From JACDAN01 sp036554945 (GTDB taxonomy: Bacteria; Actinomycetota; Thermoleophilia; Gaiellales; Gaiellaceae): a DNA stretch of 26,814 nucleotides. The DNA is taken from contig DATBMH010000087.1 of the NCBI GenBank assembly GCA_036554945.1, positions 1 through 26,814 of the forward strand, read 5' to 3'. A program made the translations under genes and the position numbers. Under the pieces are notes generated by a model, which saw nothing but the letters and a program-made list of their open reading frames with translations, made no database searches and was not told where the DNA came from. This document shows, piece after piece, positions 14,244-20,513 of this stretch. Numbering within the stretch: the stretch's first letter is position 1; each line of letters begins with the position of its first letter.

Positions 14244-14900
14244 GTGAGCACGAACGAGCTGACGGTCATCCGGCCCGACGCTCCCGTGCGAAGCCCGGAG
14301 TGGCATGCGGCTGCTCGCAAGGCGCGCCTTCTCTCCTGGGTCTCGCTCCTCTGGATGGGCGCCGAGGGCGCGATCGCCATCACCGCCGGCGTGCTCGCCG
14401 GCTCGATCGCGCTGCTCTCATTCGGGCTCGACTCCGTGATCGAGGGGTTCGCCAGCCTCGTCATCGTCTGGCGGTTCACCGGCTCCCGTCTTCTCTCGCA
14501 CGCCGCCGAGGAGCGTGCGCAGAAGCTGGTCGCGGTGCAGTTCTTCCTACTCGCCCCCTATGTCGCCTTCGAGGCGGTGCACAAGCTCTGGACCGGGGAG
14601 CAGCCGGAGACGAGCTGGCTGGGGATCGCGCTCGTCACCTCGAGCCTGATCGGGATGCCGTACCTCGGCGTTGCCAAGCGACGCCTCGCGGACCAGCTCG
14701 GCTCCGTCGCCACCCGCGGAGAGGGCACCCAGAACCTCCTCTGCGCCTACCTCGCCGCCGCGGTGCTCGTCGGCCTGCTCGGCAACGCGCTCTTCGGCCT
14801 CTGGTGGCTCGACCCTGCGGCGGCGTTGATCGTCGCCGCTGTCGCGGTCAAGGAGGGCCGAGCGAGCTGGCGCGGCGAGGGTTGCTGCGCCACCTGCTAG
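14244..14900 (+). CDS. CDF-like cation transporter membrane domain, no C-terminal domain
   Basis: A 218-aa protein with about six transmembrane helices in the layout of cation diffusion facilitators. Helix 2 has SFGLDSVIEG, where CDF proteins place metal ligands (typically HxxxD or DxxxD); helix 5 has GTQNLLCAY in place of the usual HxxxD, so the metal-binding set is altered. The cytoplasmic C-terminal metal-sensing domain of standard CDF proteins (about 300 aa in total) is absent; instead the protein ends in a Cys-rich GEGCCATC. Transport activity and substrate are uncertain; it could be a reduced, divergent transporter. The GTG start follows a -10 box at 6 nt. Confidence 0.7.
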   Translation: MSTNELTVIRPDAPVRSPEWHAAARKARLLSWVSLLWMGAEGAIAITAGVLAGSIALLSFGLDSVIEGFASLVIVWRFTGSRLLSHAAEERAQKLVAVQFFLLAPYVAFEAVHKLWTGEQPETSWLGIALVTSSLIGMPYLGVAKRRLADQLGSVATRGEGTQNLLCAYLAAAVLVGLLGNALFGLWWLDPAAALIVAAVAVKEGRASWRGEGCCATC

Positions 14901-14901
14901 A

Positions 14902-14920
14902 CGGTCGAGCTAGACGACCG
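14902..14920. other. Small inverted repeat at a convergent junction
   Basis: CGGTCG and CGACCG form a 6-bp stem around a 7-nt loop, 2 nt after the stop of the CDF-like gene and 41 bp before the stop of the convergent methyltransferase gene. No T-tract follows, so it is at best a weak terminator. It is the only convergent junction in the window with room for one. Confidence 0.3.
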
Positions 14921-14960
14921 ACCGCGGCCGCCTCGTTCCCGACGGGCCGGCACCCCACCG

Positions 14961-15698
14961 CTATCCCTGAGCGGGCTTCTCCCAGACGGAGACGTGCTCG
15001 GTGCTGTCGCTCGTGAACGGCTCGCGGTTCCAGTCGCTCCAGCGCTCGCGTAGCCGCATGCCCGCGATCCGCGCCATCAGGTCGAGCTCCGCCGGCCACA
15101 CGTAGCGGAAGGGCGTCGACCCCAGCTCCCACTGCCCGTCGACGAGCGAGAAGTGGTGGGAGACGAGGCCCTGTCTCTCGGGGTCGTACTCGTCGATCCC
15201 GACGTGCGTGGGGCCGAAGTCGAAGACGTGAAAGCGCTCACCCGGAGGGACGTGCCGCACCGAGGGCACGCCGGTCTCGATCACGAAGCAGCCGCCGGGC
15301 TCGAGGTGCGCTGCGACGTTCTCGAAGCACGCAGCCTGCTCGTCCTGGGTCGTCAGGTTCCCGATCGTGTTGTAGACGAGGTACGCGAGCGTGAAGGAGC
15401 CGTCCACCCGAGTCGTGGCGAAGTCGCCGATCGTCGTCTCGATCGTCTCTGCGCCCGGCTTGGCCCGCAGGCGAGAGACCATCGCCTCCGAGAGGTCGAT
15501 GCCGTGGACCCTGACGCCGCGCGCGGCGAGCGGCAGCGCGATCCGTCCGGTGCCGATCCCGAGCTCGAGCGCCGCGCCGTCGCCGGCCAGCTCCGCCAGG
15601 AAATCGACCGCCGGATCGACCACGGCCGGGTCGAACATCTCGGGCGACGACACGTCGTACCGCGCTGCGACGCGCTCGCCGAAGTGGTCTTCGGGCAC
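14961..15698 (-). CDS. Class I SAM-dependent methyltransferase
   Basis: A 245-aa methyltransferase. Motif I is LELGIGTGRIALPLA, the acidic motif II segment is VHGIDLSEAMVSRLR, and LEPGGCFVIETGVPS is the post-motif block. The sequence around YNTIGNLTTQDEQ resembles small-molecule methyltransferases of the Methyltransf_25 type. Substrate unknown. The GTG at 15698 lies 6 nt after TAGGCT, and the first three bases of that box are the stop codon of the upstream esterase gene, so the gene can be expressed alone or by read-through. Confidence 0.85.
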   Translation of the reverse strand: MPEDHFGERVAARYDVSSPEMFDPAVVDPAVDFLAELAGDGAALELGIGTGRIALPLAARGVRVHGIDLSEAMVSRLRAKPGAETIETTIGDFATTRVDGSFTLAYLVYNTIGNLTTQDEQAACFENVAAHLEPGGCFVIETGVPSVRHVPPGERFHVFDFGPTHVGIDEYDPERQGLVSHHFSLVDGQWELGSTPFRYVWPAELDLMARIAGMRLRERWSDWNREPFTSDSTEHVSVWEKPAQG

Positions 15699-15704
15699 CG
15701 GAAG

Positions 15705-15710
15705 AGCCTA
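15705..15710 (-). promoter_or_regulatory. -10 box overlapping the upstream stop codon
   Basis: TAGGCT on the minus strand: its TAG is the stop of the esterase gene (15710-15708), and 6 nt separate it from the GTG at 15698. The spacing matches the other leaderless-type starts. Confidence 0.5.
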
Positions 15711-16787
15711 GTAGTAGTTGCGAATCGCGGCGGCGAACGCCTCGATTCCCGCGATCACGGACTCGAGTCGGATCGAGTGGAAGACGTCGAAGGTGTGGTG
15801 GGCGCCGGGGAGCTCGGCGTAGACCACCGGCCGCGTCGAGACGCCGCGGAGGTCCGCGACGAACCGCCGGGCGTCGTCCACGACCACGACGGTGTCCCGG
15901 TCCCCGTGCGCGACGAAGAAGGGCGGCGCGTCGGCTTTGACGTACGCGTGCGGCGAGGTCGAGGGGTCGCCGCCGCCGACCGTGCCGTAGTAGCCGTACA
16001 GCGAGATCGCGGCCGCGACTGGCTCGCCGGTGAGGGCGCACATCGCCGCCTGGTGGCCGCCCGCCGAGCTGCCCGCGACGAAGACCGCGTCGGGGTCGAC
16101 GCCGTACTCGTCCGCGTGCCGCCGGACCCACGCGATCACGCCCCTGGCGTCGGCGAGCGGGTCCGGGTAGCTCCCTTCGCCGGCGAGCCGGTAGTTGGCG
16201 CTCACGCACACCCAGCCGCGCCTTGCGAGCCGGTAGAGGAGCGGCCGCGCCTCCCGGCTCTTCCGGCCCCCGCGGAACGCGCCGCCGTGGAAGTGGATGA
16301 GCGTCGGGCAGCCGGTGGGCCGGTCACGCCGGCGGTAGACGTCGAGAAGGTTGGGACGCCCGAGGTCGCCGTAGGCGAGGTCGGCGATCCGCTCGACGGT
16401 GCGCGGCCGGAGCGGGAACGGGAACAGGACGATCCGCGTCCACGGGAGCCGGATCTGCGGCCGGATGCCGAGGCCGTCGGCCATTGCAACCTCCACCGCC
16501 GGCCGCGTCCGCAGGCTCCGGAGGACGATGACAAGCAGGCCGACGGTGGTGATCAGCGCGATGCCGAGCCCGACCCGTCCGATTCGCGTGTTCAGGTCGC
16601 CCTGGCCGAAGGCGATGACCGTCGACGCGAGCAGCCAGAAGAACGCCAGGAACGGGAGCTCGTTGAGCAGGAAGCCGAACCAGAAGCTCAGGCTCGAGGG
16701 CCGCGACCGCCGAGGGCGCCGCGCAGCGACCGCGAAGAACGTCCCCCAGGCGACGAGCAGTGTCGTGAACAGGTAGCCGATCGGCAC
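15708..16787 (-). CDS. Membrane-anchored alpha/beta-hydrolase (HSL-type esterase)
   Basis: A 359-aa protein with about three N-terminal hydrophobic segments (residues 1-95), then an alpha/beta-hydrolase domain. The hormone-sensitive-lipase-type oxyanion motif is HFHGGAF, the nucleophile elbow GSSAGGH, the acid HGDRDT and the His in GAHHTFDVF, so the triad is complete. It probably hydrolyses carboxylic esters at the inner face of the membrane; mycobacterial Lip-type esterases share this layout. The GTG at 16787 puts the first helix at the N-terminus; a TACGGT box is 8 nt upstream. It diverges from the flavin monooxygenase gene over 32 bp. Confidence 0.85.
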   Translation of the reverse strand: MPIGYLFTTLLVAWGTFFAVAARRPRRSRPSSLSFWFGFLLNELPFLAFFWLLASTVIAFGQGDLNTRIGRVGLGIALITTVGLLVIVLRSLRTRPAVEVAMADGLGIRPQIRLPWTRIVLFPFPLRPRTVERIADLAYGDLGRPNLLDVYRRRDRPTGCPTLIHFHGGAFRGGRKSREARPLLYRLARRGWVCVSANYRLAGEGSYPDPLADARGVIAWVRRHADEYGVDPDAVFVAGSSAGGHQAAMCALTGEPVAAAISLYGYYGTVGGGDPSTSPHAYVKADAPPFFVAHGDRDTVVVVDDARRFVADLRGVSTRPVVYAELPGAHHTFDVFHSIRLESVIAGIEAFAAAIRNYY

Positions 16788-16795
16788 GGTCGGCC

Positions 16796-16813
16796 ACCGT
16801 AGCCGCCTAAGCT
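16796..16813. promoter_or_regulatory. Divergent -10 pair (esterase / flavin monooxygenase)
   Basis: TACGGT on the minus strand (16801-16796) lies 8 nt before the esterase GTG, and TAAGCT on the plus strand (16808-16813) lies 6 nt before the monooxygenase ATG. Only 6 bp separate the two boxes, so both promoters occupy the 32-bp gap and probably interfere with each other. Confidence 0.55.
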
Positions 16814-16819
16814 CGCGGC

Positions 16820-18034
16820 ATGGACGCAGTCCAGGTGGCGGTCGTCGGCGGCGGACAGGCGGGACTCGCCGTCGCCCACGAGCTCACAGGGCTCGGCAGT
16901 GAACCGGTCGTCCTGGAGCGCGGGCGCGTCGGGCAGACGTGGAGGGACCGTTGGGAGAGCTTCCGCCTCGTGACGCCGAACTGGTGCACCCAGCTCCCCG
17001 GCGGTACCTACGACGGGCCCGAGCCGGACGCGTTCATGCCGCGCGACGAGATCGTCGCCTACCTCGAGCGGTACGCAGACGGCGTGCCGGTGCGCGAGGG
17101 CGCCGAGGTGCAGTCCGTCGAGGGCTCGGCCGGCAGCTTCACTCTGAGGACCTCGACGGGCGACGTGCGCGCCGAGGCCGTGGTCCTTGCCACCGGCGCC
17201 TACCAGCGGCCGCATCGCCCTCCCGTCGCCGCGTCGCTCCCGGCGTCCGTACTGCAGCTCGACCTCGAGGACTACCGGTCGGAGCAGGACCTGCCGCCGG
17301 GCCGCGTGCTCGTTGTCGGCAGCGGCCAGTCCGGCTGCCAGATCGCGGAGGAGCTCCACGAGGCAGGGCGGGAGGTCGTCGTCGCCTGCGGCAAGGCCCC
17401 GTGGCTGCCGCGCAGGATCGACGGCCGCGACCTGATGTGGTGGGGCGGCGAGTCGGGCTTCCTCGACGCCACCGTCGAGTCGCTGCCGTCACCGGCGGCG
17501 CGGCTGACGGCGAACGTTCTCGCGAGCGGTCACCGTGGCGGCCACGACCTCCACCTGCGCACGCTTCGCGATCTCGGCGTCACGCTGACCGGGCACTTCC
17601 TCGGCGCAGACGGACACGAGGCCCTCTTCGCCGCCGACCTCCACGAGAGCATCGCCTGGGGCGACGACCGCTACCGCGACCTTGCTGGCCTCTTCCGCAA
17701 GCTCGCGGAGGAGCGAGGCATGCCCCGGCCGTCGATGGACGACCCGGAGCCGTTCGTCGACGAGGGGCCGGAGCGGCTCGACCTCCGCGACGTCGGCGCC
17801 GTGATCTTCACGGCCGGTTTCCGGCCGGACTACGCATCGTGGCTCGACTGGCCCGGTGCGTTCGACGACCTCGGCTTCCCGATCCACGAGGACGGCGAGA
17901 GCGTCGCGAGCCCGGGCGTCTTCTTCGTCGGCGTCCACTTCCTCCGGAAGCGGAAGTCCGCGCTCCTGATGGGCGTCGGCGAGGACGCGGCGATCGTCGC
18001 GCGCCGCGTCGCCTCCCCCCTCGCCGCTGCCTGA
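16820..18034 (+). CDS. Flavin-containing monooxygenase / CzcO-like oxidoreductase
   Basis: A 404-aa flavoprotein. FAD binding: VVGGGQAGLAVA (GxGxxG at 10-15). NAD(P)H binding: VLVVGSGQSGCQIA (G167-G172). The segment WESFRLVTPNWCTQLPG (45-61) is typical of the CzcO/MSMEG_0569-type branch of flavin monooxygenases. The His of the FMO fingerprint, expected before the second Rossmann motif, is replaced (LQLDLEDYRS). It probably oxygenates or oxidises an organic substrate with NAD(P)H; the substrate is unknown. The ATG is fixed by a TAAGCT box 6 nt upstream. Confidence 0.85.
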   Translation: MDAVQVAVVGGGQAGLAVAHELTGLGSEPVVLERGRVGQTWRDRWESFRLVTPNWCTQLPGGTYDGPEPDAFMPRDEIVAYLERYADGVPVREGAEVQSVEGSAGSFTLRTSTGDVRAEAVVLATGAYQRPHRPPVAASLPASVLQLDLEDYRSEQDLPPGRVLVVGSGQSGCQIAEELHEAGREVVVACGKAPWLPRRIDGRDLMWWGGESGFLDATVESLPSPAARLTANVLASGHRGGHDLHLRTLRDLGVTLTGHFLGADGHEALFAADLHESIAWGDDRYRDLAGLFRKLAEERGMPRPSMDDPEPFVDEGPERLDLRDVGAVIFTAGFRPDYASWLDWPGAFDDLGFPIHEDGESVASPGVFFVGVHFLRKRKSALLMGVGEDAAIVARRVASPLAAA

Positions 18035-18116
18035 GCGCTCCGTGGTTGCGAGCAGGCGGATCGGTGCGCGCCCCGATGTGCGCCGAGCGCCTCTGCGCGA
18101 TGCTCGACGTACAGAC

Positions 18117-18125
18117 AGGAGGAGG
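18117..18125 (+). promoter_or_regulatory. Extended ribosome binding site of the DUF4177 gene
   Basis: AGGAGGAGG, ending 2 nt before the ATG at 18128 (core AGGAGG ends 5 nt before). This gene and the SBP56 gene use a clear Shine-Dalgarno site, in contrast to the leaderless-type genes around them. Confidence 0.75.
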
Positions 18126-18127
18126 TC

Positions 18128-18337
18128 ATGACGAGGTTCGAGTACAAGGTCATCGACACCGGCAAGGACGTCGAGAGCGAGCTCAACAGGCTCGGTGCGC
18201 AGGGGTGGCGTGTCGTCGGCGTGACCACGAAGAAGCAGCTGTTCATCGCGCCGCCGCAGGCGGTCATCCTGATGCGCGAGATCGGGGAGTCGGGCGAGGT
18301 TCGGCCCGCGAGACGCGAGGTGGGAGCGTTCGCCTAG
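18128..18337 (+). CDS. DUF4177 domain small protein
   Basis: A 69-aa protein with the DUF4177 pattern: FEYKVIDT at the start, LNRLGAQGWRVVGV in the middle and a short strand LFIAPPQAVILMRE. Function unknown; the domain is a small single-domain fold found across bacteria. A strong ribosome binding site precedes it. The 93 bp before it hold no other gene. The stop TAG forms a CTAG (18334-18337) shared with the stop of the convergent TfoX-like gene. Confidence 0.75.
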   Translation: MTRFEYKVIDTGKDVESELNRLGAQGWRVVGVTTKKQLFIAPPQAVILMREIGESGEVRPARREVGAFA

Positions 18338-18678
18338 GGCTTCGAGCTCTTCGCGGGCAGCGAGCGGGCGTACCCGGCGCCCACCTCGACCCACCTCGCC
18401 AGCTCGCGCTTGGTCTTCACGTCCTCGGTGTCCACGCGCAGCCAGCCCTTCATCTGCCGGCCGCGCATCTCCATCGGGTAGGCGTTGCTGCCTGCGACGA
18501 GCTCGCCGGACTGCTCGGGGTCGACGTGCACGAGGATGCCGCCCTGGCCGCTTGCCGCCACGGCCATGTTGCCCCCGATGAGGAAGGCGAGGCCGCCGAA
18601 CATCTTCTGCTCGGTCAGCCCCGGCTCGCCTCCGATCAGCTCGCGGATCCGGCTCGCGAGCTCCTCGTCGTACGCCAC
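18334..18678 (-). CDS. TfoX N-terminal-domain protein
   Basis: A 114-aa protein matching the TfoX_N family: LTEQKMFGGLAFLIGGNMAVAA (the KKMFGG-type block) and VHVDPEQ, then WLRVDTEDVKTKRELARWVEVG. Only the N-terminal domain of competence regulator TfoX is present; stand-alone versions are widespread and of unclear function, so a competence role should not be assumed. The GTG at 18678 is 6 nt downstream of TACCAT. Confidence 0.85.
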   Translation of the reverse strand: MAYDEELASRIRELIGGEPGLTEQKMFGGLAFLIGGNMAVAASGQGGILVHVDPEQSGELVAGSNAYPMEMRGRQMKGWLRVDTEDVKTKRELARWVEVGAGYARSLPAKSSKP

Positions 18679-18684
18679 GTGGCG

Positions 18685-18690
18685 ATGGTA
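18685..18690 (-). promoter_or_regulatory. -10 box for leaderless TfoX-like transcript
   Basis: TACCAT on the minus strand, 6 nt (CGCCAC) before the GTG at 18678. It sits in the region between the DUF4386 remnant and this gene. Confidence 0.6.
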
Positions 18691-18745
18691 GGCGCTACCC
18701 GATCGTCAGCGTGCGCCGGCCGAGAGGATCGGAGCATCGCACCGG

Positions 18746-18863
18746 AAGCCGGGTCGTCGAGAACGGGCTGGAAGAGCGCCAGCGCCGGGATCGACGTGAG
18801 GAACGTGATCATGAACAGCACGCCGAAGATCCGGGCGTTCCTCTGGTCCTCAGCCATTCCCAC
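18746..18863 (-). pseudogene. Remnant of a DUF4386-family membrane protein gene
   Basis: From GTG 18863 (or ATG 18857) the first 39 or so codons encode a good DUF4386 N-terminus: RNARIFGVLFMITFLTSIP followed by ALALFQPVLDDPA, i.e. the first transmembrane helix and the loop after it. The rest of the family's roughly 200 aa is missing: the frame runs on as Arg/Ser-rich sequence without helices and stops at 18636, inside the TfoX-like gene. The fragment appears to be a 5' stump left by a deletion. It has a fair ribosome binding site (GGTGGGA before ATG). The exact end of the homology is estimated by eye. Confidence 0.65.
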
Positions 18864-18938
18864 CCCCGTTCGGGCCGGTCGAGCGACCTAGGCCGCTTTA
18901 CAAATGAACGCTGCAGCCGTTGAAAGTCAGGCGTTGCT

Positions 18939-19097
18939 TCAGTCGTCGTGAGGCGCTCTGGGGCGTCCGGACGGCCGGAGGCGGTCGAGCATCGTCCGAG
19001 CGGCAATCGTCAGGGCTGTCGCGATCGCCGCTCCGGCCGGAGCGAGCTGCAGCACGCTCTCCTCGACCGGAAGCCCGAGGACGTGCGCGACGATCAC
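18939..19097 (-). CDS. 52-aa protein coupled to SBP56
   Basis: A short gene starting with GTG at 19097, whose GTGA overlaps the TGA of the SBP56 gene (19094-19096), and ending at TGA 18939-18941. The product starts MIVAHVLGLPVEESV, has a mostly non-polar, Ala-rich segment (residues about 16-35, LQLAPAGAAIATALTIAART) that could be a membrane helix, and ends in a basic and then acidic tail (LDRLRPSGRPRAPHDD). The start-stop overlap is the same as in the paa and cox operons and argues that it is a true gene. I have an impression of similar tiny proteins (AHV-G-PVEE near the start) in related actinobacteria but cannot verify it. Function unknown. Confidence 0.6.
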   Translation of the reverse strand: MIVAHVLGLPVEESVLQLAPAGAAIATALTIAARTMLDRLRPSGRPRAPHDD

Positions 19098-20419
19098 TGG
19101 AAGATCTCCGTGGTGCAGTCACCGCCCTGGAGCCGGACCTCGTGTGCCCGCGCGGGCCCCTGGGGCCGGTCGTGCAGGTCGACGAAGAAGTCGCGGTCGA
19201 CTTCCATGCCGCCGTCCGGGCCGCAGTTGACGCGGAGGAGCCACGAGCGCAGCTCCGGGTAGAACTGGTTGTCCCAGGTCGAGTAGAGCGAGTTCGTCAC
19301 GTACAGCCGCCGGCCGTCGAGCGAGAGCTGAAGCATCTGCGGCCCGCCGTTCAGGTCCCGGCCGCCGTCGCTCGGCTTGCCGAGCACGCCGCCGAGCCAG
19401 AGCTGACCCGTCAGCTTCGGGTTCTTCGGGTCGGAGACGTCGTACTGCCGGAGATCGCCGTGGAGCCAGTTCGAGAAGTACAGGAAGCGGTCGTCCATCG
19501 AGACGAGCAGGTCGGTGATCAGGCCCGGGACGGGGAACGGCCAGCCGGCGAGCTCGACGCTCTCGACGGCGATCACCTGGTCGGCGGCAAAACCGCCGTT
19601 GGAGCGGTGGAACCGCCACATCGTGCTCGACAGCGCTGCGCCCACGAAGCCCTGCTCGGCGTCAGGATCGTGCAGCCAGCGAATCTCGAGCGGTACGAGC
19701 CCGGCCTCGCCGAGGTCCACGCTCTGCTGGAGCTTCCGCTCGTTCAGATTCCAGAAGTGCAGGCGGCTTCCGTAGCGGCCCGCCGAGACGTCGTCGAGGT
19801 CGAAGCCCTGCTCGTAGGCGTTCGGCTCGCCGAACTCCGAGGAGACGAGGACGTTCTTCCGCGGCTGGTACCAGAAGTCGTAGTTGAGCCGCGGCGTCTC
19901 GCCGCCGTTCTCCCAGCGGCCCTTGACCTCGAACGTCTTCGCGTCGATCACCGCGAACCCGCCGGCGCCGTTGCCCTCGGCGTCCCCGAGCATCGAGACG
20001 ACGATGTTGTCGCCCGGCATGCAGTGCACCGTGTGCGGCCGCGTGTAGCCGGTTCGCGCGACGAGCTCCTCCGGCTCGATCACCTTCTCGATCCGGGGAG
20101 CCCGTGGGTCGTCGGCGACGTTCAGGACGTGGATCCGCGAGGAGCGGAAGCCGGGGACGATCAGATGCGACCGGTCCGGCCCGTGGCAGGCGGACGAGCA
20201 GCGATTCCAGCCGAAGTGGTGCAGCTCGTCGCCGACGCTCGTCATCGGCGTCTCGTGCACGATCCGTCCGGTCTCGGCGTCGACCACGGCGATGAAATCC
20301 GGCTGGTCGACGCCTGTCCCCTCGTGCAGGCAGGCGAGGTACAGGAACTCCTCCGCCGGCGCGCGCTGCGCCTCGGCCGGGGAAGCGTGGAACGAATTCG
20401 GCGTTTCGTGTTGATGCAC
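19094..20419 (-). CDS. SBP56 / selenium-binding protein, methanethiol oxidase family
   Basis: A 441-aa member of the selenium-binding protein 56 family, a seven-bladed propeller; characterised members oxidise methanethiol to formaldehyde, H2S and H2O2 using copper. Recognisable blocks are FGWNRCSSACHG (the conserved Cys region), RPHTVHCMPGDNIVVSMLGD, EIRWLHDPDAEQGFVG, YFSNWLHGDLRQYDVSD and the C-terminal HEVRLQGGDCTTEIF. Several conserved His residues sit in these blocks, as expected for the metal site. No signal peptide is seen, so it is cytoplasmic from this start. GTG 20419 is fixed by AAAGGAG 6 nt upstream. It diverges from the large regulator, and the 52-aa gene follows with a GTGA overlap. 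Confidence 0.92.
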   Translation of the reverse strand: MHQHETPNSFHASPAEAQRAPAEEFLYLACLHEGTGVDQPDFIAVVDAETGRIVHETPMTSVGDELHHFGWNRCSSACHGPDRSHLIVPGFRSSRIHVLNVADDPRAPRIEKVIEPEELVARTGYTRPHTVHCMPGDNIVVSMLGDAEGNGAGGFAVIDAKTFEVKGRWENGGETPRLNYDFWYQPRKNVLVSSEFGEPNAYEQGFDLDDVSAGRYGSRLHFWNLNERKLQQSVDLGEAGLVPLEIRWLHDPDAEQGFVGAALSSTMWRFHRSNGGFAADQVIAVESVELAGWPFPVPGLITDLLVSMDDRFLYFSNWLHGDLRQYDVSDPKNPKLTGQLWLGGVLGKPSDGGRDLNGGPQMLQLSLDGRRLYVTNSLYSTWDNQFYPELRSWLLRVNCGPDGGMEVDRDFFVDLHDRPQGPARAHEVRLQGGDCTTEIFQ

Positions 20420-20425
20420 GTGGAG

Positions 20426-20432
20426 CTCCTTT
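20426..20432 (-). promoter_or_regulatory. Ribosome binding site of the SBP56 gene
   Basis: AAAGGAG on the minus strand, 6 nt before the GTG at 20419. Confidence 0.75.
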
Positions 20433-20469
20433 CGGCTCGCTGCCGGAGTTGCGAGACGATCGCGCAGGC

Positions 20470-20513
20470 GGCTTACACGTCTGTGACGCGCGGCTAACGT
20501 CGGGCTAACGCGT
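20470..20513 (+). repeat. Four 11-bp tandem units, candidate SARP operator
   Basis: Units begin at 20470 (GGCTTACACGT), 20481 (CTGTGACGCGC), 20492 (GGCTAACGTCG) and 20503 (GGCTAACGCGT). Units 3 and 4 share GGCTAACG exactly, unit 1 matches six of those eight bases, and unit 2 keeps T-ACG. SARP-family regulators such as ActII-ORF4, DnrI and AfsR bind heptamer direct repeats with an 11-bp pitch, and the gene that starts here encodes a SARP-type DNA-binding domain, so autoregulation is plausible. The last unit touches the first possible GTG (20512). Confidence 0.5.

Noticed and set aside
14902..14920. Intrinsic terminator at the CDF/methyltransferase junction
   Set aside because: Stem of only 6 bp with no following T-tract; kept only as a small inverted repeat.
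15153..16802. 549-codon plus-strand frame across the methyltransferase and esterase
   Set aside because: Composition is Arg/Asp/Val-rich noise, and it covers two well-supported minus-strand genes.
18035..18127. Structured leader or riboswitch before the DUF4177 gene
   Set aside because: Some GC-rich self-complementarity is present, but no known aptamer pattern or terminator/antiterminator pair could be seen.
18746..18938. Possible C-terminal piece of another gene around 18700-18745 on the minus strand
   Set aside because: A short frame could be read next to the DUF4386 stump, but nothing recognisable was found and it is too short to claim.
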